From the NCBI RefSeq assembly GCF_001687325.1, contig NZ_LZRD01000011.1, forward strand, positions 62,001 through 126,000: a DNA stretch of 64,000 nt, given 5' to 3'. Shown one piece after another: positions 60,370 through 64,000 of this stretch; positions within the stretch are counted from its first letter, which is position 1, and every line of letters begins with the position of its first letter. This stretch comes from Streptomyces sp. PTY087I2 (GTDB lineage: Bacteria > Actinomycetota > Actinomycetes > Streptomycetales > Streptomycetaceae). The notes beneath the pieces are model-generated. The model was not told the DNA's origin. It was given only the letters and a program-made list of their open reading frames with translations, and did no database searches. The position numbers were made by a program, and so were the translations under genes.

Positions 60370-61401
60370 CTAGCCCTCGCCGTCCTCCTCGGGACGGCTG
60401 CCGTCGGTGCCTTCATCGCCGTCGGAGCCCTTGGTGCCCTTGTCATCGGAGGCCTTCCCGCGCGGCGGCTTCGGCGGGCGGGTGCGGCCGCTGGAGGGGT
60501 CGCGCAGATAGGAGACGTCCCCGGTCTCCGTGGCGTGGCCGCCCGGCCCCTGCCCGGGGCCGCCGTCCCGCCGCCGCAGATACCGCTCGAACTCGCGGGC
60601 GATGGCCTCGCCGGACGCCTCGGGCAGCTCCGCGGTGTCCCGCGCCTCCTCCAGCGTCTGCACGTACTCCGCGACCTCGCTGTCCTCCGAGGCCAGCTGG
60701 TCCACGCCGAGCTGCCAGGCCCGCGCGTCCTCGGGCAGTTCGCCCAGCGGGATGCGCAGCCCGATCAGATCCTCAAGACGGTTGAGCAGGGCCAGGGTCG
60801 CCTTCGGGTTCGGCGGCTGCGACACATAGTGCGGGACCGCCGCCCACAGGCTGACCGCGGGCACCCCGGCATGCGTGCACGCCTCCTGGAGGACCCCGAC
60901 GATGCCCGTGGGGCCCTCGTACCGCGTCTCCTCCAGATCCATCGTCCGCGCCAGGTCCGCGTCGGAGGTGACCCCGCTCACCGGCACCGGCCGGGTGTGC
61001 GGGGTGTCGCCGAGCAACGCGCCCAGGATGACGACCATTTCGACGCCCAGCTCATGGGCGAAGCCGAGGATCTCGTTGCAGAACGACCGCCAGCGCATCG
61101 ACGGTTCGATCCCGCGCACCAGAACCAGGTCGCGGGGCTTGTCGCCGCCGACCCGCACCACGGACAGGCGCGTCGTCGGCCAGGTGATCTTCCGCGTGTT
61201 GCCGTCCAGCCACACCGTGGGCCGGTTGACCTGGAAGTCGTAGTAGTCCTCGGCGTCCAGCGCCGCGAACACCTCGCCCTTCCACTCCCGGTCCAGATGA
61301 CCGACCGCTGTGGAGGCGGCGTCCCCGGCGTCGTTCCAGCCTTCGAACGCGGCCACCATGACCGGGTCGACCAGCTCGGGCACCGACTCGAGCTCGATCA
61401 C
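60370..61401 (-). CDS. PAC2-family protein
   Basis: A 343-residue protein of the proteasome-assembly-chaperone-2 superfamily. AAFEGWNDAGDAASTAVGHL, VLVRGIEPSMRWRSFC and ILGALLGDTPHTRPVPVSG are family motifs. A charged, disordered tail of about 55 residues ends it (GKASDDKGTKGSDGDEGTDG). GTG 61401 follows AAGGAGG. Actinobacteria keep such proteins, but a chaperone role in their proteasomes has not been shown as far as I know. Confidence 0.92.
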   Translation of the reverse strand: MIELESVPELVDPVMVAAFEGWNDAGDAASTAVGHLDREWKGEVFAALDAEDYYDFQVNRPTVWLDGNTRKITWPTTRLSVVRVGGDKPRDLVLVRGIEPSMRWRSFCNEILGFAHELGVEMVVILGALLGDTPHTRPVPVSGVTSDADLARTMDLEETRYEGPTGIVGVLQEACTHAGVPAVSLWAAVPHYVSQPPNPKATLALLNRLEDLIGLRIPLGELPEDARAWQLGVDQLASEDSEVAEYVQTLEEARDTAELPEASGEAIAREFERYLRRRDGGPGQGPGGHATETGDVSYLRDPSSGRTRPPKPPRGKASDDKGTKGSDGDEGTDGSRPEEDGEG

Positions 61402-61501
61402 CCGGGCCTCCTTCCGATGTCTCCATACGTACGGAGCAACCTTACGGCTTCCCGGGCCCCCGGCCGCAGCCCTCTTGCACGGCCGGGTGAACACTGTTCG
61501 A

Positions 61502-62560
61502 TCAGTCCCGCAGCGAGGACGGCGCCTCCCGTCGCACGACCGGGGCGATCTCCTCCGCGAACCGCTGGAGCGTCTCCAACTGCTCGGGCCTGCTCAGCCC
61601 GAAGCCGTCCACGGTGATCGACTGGAGGTCGTGGCGGTAGACCTCGTGCCAGCCCAGGATCTTGTCGATGATCTGCTGCGGACTGCCGATCAGCTGCGGG
61701 CCGCCCTCGATCGCCTCCTCGATCGTGCGGAACGGGGTGTTGTAGCCGGCCTTGCCCGCCAGATGCGGCTTGAACGTCTGCCGCACCCGCGCCTCGTACA
61801 GCTCCTTGTACTGCGCCACGGCCGCCTGCGAGCTGTCCGCGATGAGCAGCCCGCCGGATCCCGCCGCGACCTTCGCGTCCGCCGGATCGTGCCCGTAGGC
61901 CTCGAACCGCTCCCGGTAGTGGGCGATGAGCCTCGCGTACGCCTCACGGGGCTGGATGGCGTTCGCGGTGAACAGCGGATCGCCGTGTTTCGCCGCCAGC
62001 TCGGGGGAGTTGAGGCTGGTCGCCGAGCCGTGCCAGATCCGGGGGAGACCGTCGTACGGGCGTGGCACGGTCGTCACGTTCTTCAGCGGCGGCCGGAACT
62101 CGCCCTCCCAGTCGACGCCTTCCTCGGTCCAGAGCCGGCGCAGCAGCTCGTACTTCTCCTTCTGGAGGTCCCACTGCCGCTCCTCCTCCAGGCCGAACAG
62201 ATCGAAGTGGCCCGCCTCCGCGCCCTTGCCGACGACCAGTTCCACCCGGCCCCGGGAGATCTGGTCGAGCGTCGCGAAGTCCTCCGCCACCCGGACCGGG
62301 TCGAGGATCGCGACGACGGTCACGCCGGTGAGCAGCCGGATGGTGCTCGTCCGGGCCGCGATGGCGCCCAGCACCACGTTCGGGCTGGAGGAGAGGAAGG
62401 CGCCCGCGTGCCGTTCGCCGACGGAGTAGGCGTCGAAGCCGAGCCGCTCCGCCACCGAGGCCGTGTCGATCACTTCCTCGAACCGGTCGGCGGCGGAGGG
62501 CAGGTCACCGGTCAGCGGGTGCGGATCGTGACCGATCAGGGAGAGCACGGAGAATCGCAT
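61502..62560 (-). CDS. LLM-class flavin-dependent oxidoreductase
   Basis: A 352-residue luciferase-like enzyme. MRFSVLSLIGHDPHPLTGDL begins it; LTGVTVVAILDPVRVAEDFA and GRVELVVGKGAEAGHF are typical of FMN-dependent members. ATG 62560 is chosen over an upstream in-frame ATG. It lies between PAC2 and glpD on the same strand but with wide gaps. The substrate is unknown. Confidence 0.92.
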   Translation of the reverse strand: MRFSVLSLIGHDPHPLTGDLPSAADRFEEVIDTASVAERLGFDAYSVGERHAGAFLSSSPNVVLGAIAARTSTIRLLTGVTVVAILDPVRVAEDFATLDQISRGRVELVVGKGAEAGHFDLFGLEEERQWDLQKEKYELLRRLWTEEGVDWEGEFRPPLKNVTTVPRPYDGLPRIWHGSATSLNSPELAAKHGDPLFTANAIQPREAYARLIAHYRERFEAYGHDPADAKVAAGSGGLLIADSSQAAVAQYKELYEARVRQTFKPHLAGKAGYNTPFRTIEEAIEGGPQLIGSPQQIIDKILGWHEVYRHDLQSITVDGFGLSRPEQLETLQRFAEEIAPVVRREAPSSLRD

Positions 62561-62638
62561 GAACTCCACTGTCCCCGCGGCACGTTGCACGCGTATGGCG
62601 GGAGTGTGGCACCCGCCCGGTGCCCTGCGGGTACGGGA

Positions 62639-62672
62639 ACGGGGGCGGCTCCCGCGAGGAAGCCGCCCCCGT
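62639..62672 (-). terminator. terminator after glpD
   Basis: ACGGGGGCGGCT (62639-62650) pairs fully with AGCCGCCCCCGT (62661-62672), 30 bp beyond the glpD stop. Confidence 0.88.
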
Positions 62673-62702
62673 CCGCGTACCCGTGGGGGGTGGGTCGGTG
62701 GA

Positions 62703-64000
62703 TCAGTCCCGGTCGGCCAGCAGCTTCTCGACGCCCTCGCGGACCTCGTCCGTCGCCAGGCCCCGGATCGTCAGCGTGGTCCGGCGGCGCAGCACGTCGT
62801 CCGCCGTCTCGGCCCACTCGTGGTCCCGGGCGTAGGCGACCTGGGCCCAGATCTCCGGGGCGTCCGGGTGGACGCGCTCGGCCAGCTCCGGGTTCTCGTT
62901 CGCCAGCCGGGCGATGTCGAAGGCGAGCGAGCCGTAGTGCGTGGCCAGGTGGCGGGCGGTGTCCGGGGCCATGCGCGGGCCGGGGGCCGGGCCGTCGATC
63001 AGCAGCCGGTGGGCGACCGCGTTCGGGTTGGCGATACCGGGCAGCGGCAGCTTCCGCGGCAGCCGGTTCATCGGCTCCATGTCCTCGGCCAGCGGGTGCC
63101 CGGGCAGGGCGGCCAGCTTGTTCATCACCGTACGGCCGATGTGGCGGAAGGTCGTCCACTTGCCGCCCGCGACCGACAGCATCCCGCCGCGGCCCTCGGT
63201 GACGACCGTCTCGCGCTTGGCCTTGGAGGTGTCGCCCGGGCCGCCGGGCAGGACGCGCAGACCCGCGAAGGAGTACGTGATCAGGTCGCGCGAGAGCTGC
63301 TGGTCCTTGATCGAGAACGCCGCCTCGTCGAGGATCTGCGCGGTGTCCGCCTCGGTCACCGAGACGTCCGCCGGGTCGCCCTCGTACTCCTCGTCCGTCG
63401 TGCCGAGGAGCAGCATGTCCTCCCACGGCAGCGCGAACGTGATGCGGTACTTGTCGATCGGGGTGGCCAGCGCCGCCCGCCACGGCCGGGTCCGCTTGAG
63501 GACCAGGTGGGCGCCCTTGGAGAGGCGGATGGAGGGGGCCGCGTTCGGGTCCTCCATCTTCCGCAGGTGGTCGACCCAGGGACCGGTGGCGTTCAGGACG
63601 AGACGGGCGTCGACGCCGAACTCGGTGCCGTCGGTGCTGTCCTTCAGCTCAGCGCCGGTGACCCGGCCCCGGGTGAAGCGCAGCCCGGTGACCGCCGCGT
63701 GGTTGAGGACGACCGCGCCCGCGTCGACGGCCGCGCGGACCGTCATCAGCGCCATGCGGGCGTCGTTCATCTGGTCGTCGCGGTAGACCGCGACCGCCTT
63801 CAGATCGTCGGTACGCAGCTCGGGGACGTCGCGCTGGGCCTTGGCCGGGGAGATGACATGGCCGACGCCGTCGCCGAACGCGGAGAGCGCGGAGTAGGCG
63901 AAGACGCCCGCGCCGAGCTTGGCCGCGCCGTGCGGGCCGCCCTTGTAGACGGGCAGGTAGAAGGTGAGCGGGTTGGCCAGGTGCGGGGCCACCTCGCGGG
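62703..64000 (-). CDS. glpD: glycerol-3-phosphate dehydrogenase (5' end cut by window edge)
   Basis: The visible 431 residues are the C-terminal four-fifths of a GlpD flavoprotein that oxidises glycerol 3-phosphate at the membrane. LNATGPWVDHLR, PSIRLSKGAHLVL and LPWEDMLLLGTTDEEYEGD are family motifs, as is SVAGGKWTTFRHIGR, followed by the C-terminal helical GlpD domain. The frame is open through base 64000, so the internal GTG at 63992 is not the true start. The FAD-binding Gly motif lies outside the window. Glycerol-uptake genes should follow upstream. Confidence 0.95.
   Translation of the reverse strand, partial: REVAPHLANPLTFYLPVYKGGPHGAAKLGAGVFAYSALSAFGDGVGHVISPAKAQRDVPELRTDDLKAVAVYRDDQMNDARMALMTVRAAVDAGAVVLNHAAVTGLRFTRGRVTGAELKDSTDGTEFGVDARLVLNATGPWVDHLRKMEDPNAAPSIRLSKGAHLVLKRTRPWRAALATPIDKYRITFALPWEDMLLLGTTDEEYEGDPADVSVTEADTAQILDEAAFSIKDQQLSRDLITYSFAGLRVLPGGPGDTSKAKRETVVTEGRGGMLSVAGGKWTTFRHIGRTVMNKLAALPGHPLAEDMEPMNRLPRKLPLPGIANPNAVAHRLLIDGPAPGPRMAPDTARHLATHYGSLAFDIARLANENPELAERVHPDAPEIWAQVAYARDHEWAETADDVLRRRTTLTIRGLATDEVREGVEKLLADRD

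Noticed and set aside
61487..61507. LexA box (GAACACTGTTC) or ACTG-N6-CAGT operator near the PAC2 gene
   Set aside because: The GAAC/GTTC halves are 3 rather than 4 bases apart, and the site lies at the stop of the next gene, about 90 bp from the PAC2 start.

Overview
The window is chromosomal DNA of a Streptomyces species. It is very GC-rich, with G or C at almost every third codon position. It carries two chaplin genes (aerial-hypha coat proteins), the mycothiol enzyme MshC, a mycothiol-dependent formaldehyde dehydrogenase and many TetR/GntR regulators. The secreted aminopeptidase at 24.5 kb looks nearly identical to the well-studied S. griseus enzyme, which suggests the S. griseus side of the genus. 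Gene order from about 37 to 64 kb (gntPKR, tRNA-Leu, M20 peptidase, chaplins, CorA, phosphatase/DUF3090/SCO1664 trio, mshC, PAC2, glpD) matches what I recall of the conserved core region around SCO1658-SCO1680 of S. coelicolor. I saw no integrase, intact transposase, CRISPR array, phage gene or PKS/NRPS cluster.

Layout. 0-5 kb: homogentisate dioxygenase and a GntR regulator, a TetR regulator and a molybdopterin oxidoreductase. 5-18 kb: citrate-type symporter and MFS exporter, an aldehyde/alcohol dehydrogenase pair, PPK2 with a DMT exporter, an ArsR/TetR regulator pair divergent from an acyl-CoA dehydrogenase, a TetR regulator convergent with a MaoC-type hydratase, and SoxR. 18-34 kb: hypothetical and GNAT genes, a Tat-exported NamZ-type muramidase, an SDR/acyl-CoA ligase/TetR operon, a repeat element, the aminopeptidase, an acyl-CoA dehydrogenase plus aminoglycoside-phosphotransferase-like kinase operon, glucarate dehydratase, quinone reductase, two DUF202 proteins with a Nudix hydrolase, and an FAD dehydrogenase. 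34-42 kb: ASCH protein, TPR-like protein, APC permease, gluconate operon, formaldehyde detoxification pair, pseudouridine synthase. 42-50 kb: tRNA-Leu, M20 peptidase, chaplins, small conserved proteins, and a RecD-like protein whose helicase motifs are eroded. 50-64 kb: two LLM oxidoreductases, ferritin-like protein, CorA, the conserved phosphatase/DUF3090/kinase-like trio, mshC, a secreted GH31 glycosidase, PAC2 protein and the 3' part of glpD.

How the genes work together. Three different palindromes recur within the window, each linking a TetR-type regulator to distant acyl-CoA or aldehyde genes. The site at 20843-20862 (SDR/ligase/TetR operon) recurs at 28233-28252 (kinase/acyl-CoA dehydrogenase operon) and, more weakly, at 2911-2930. 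The site at 14657-14675 (TetR/acyl-CoA dehydrogenase) recurs at 8098-8116 (aldehyde dehydrogenase). A 16-bp site is identical at 16283-16298 (TetR) and 17504-17519 (MaoC hydratase). The first set unites a ligase, an SDR, an APH-type kinase and an ACAD10/11-type dehydrogenase, the enzyme classes of the Pseudomonas levulinate / 4-hydroxyacyl-CoA pathway. This is the best candidate in the window for an undescribed system. The phosphatase/DUF3090/kinase-like trio beside mshC is the second.
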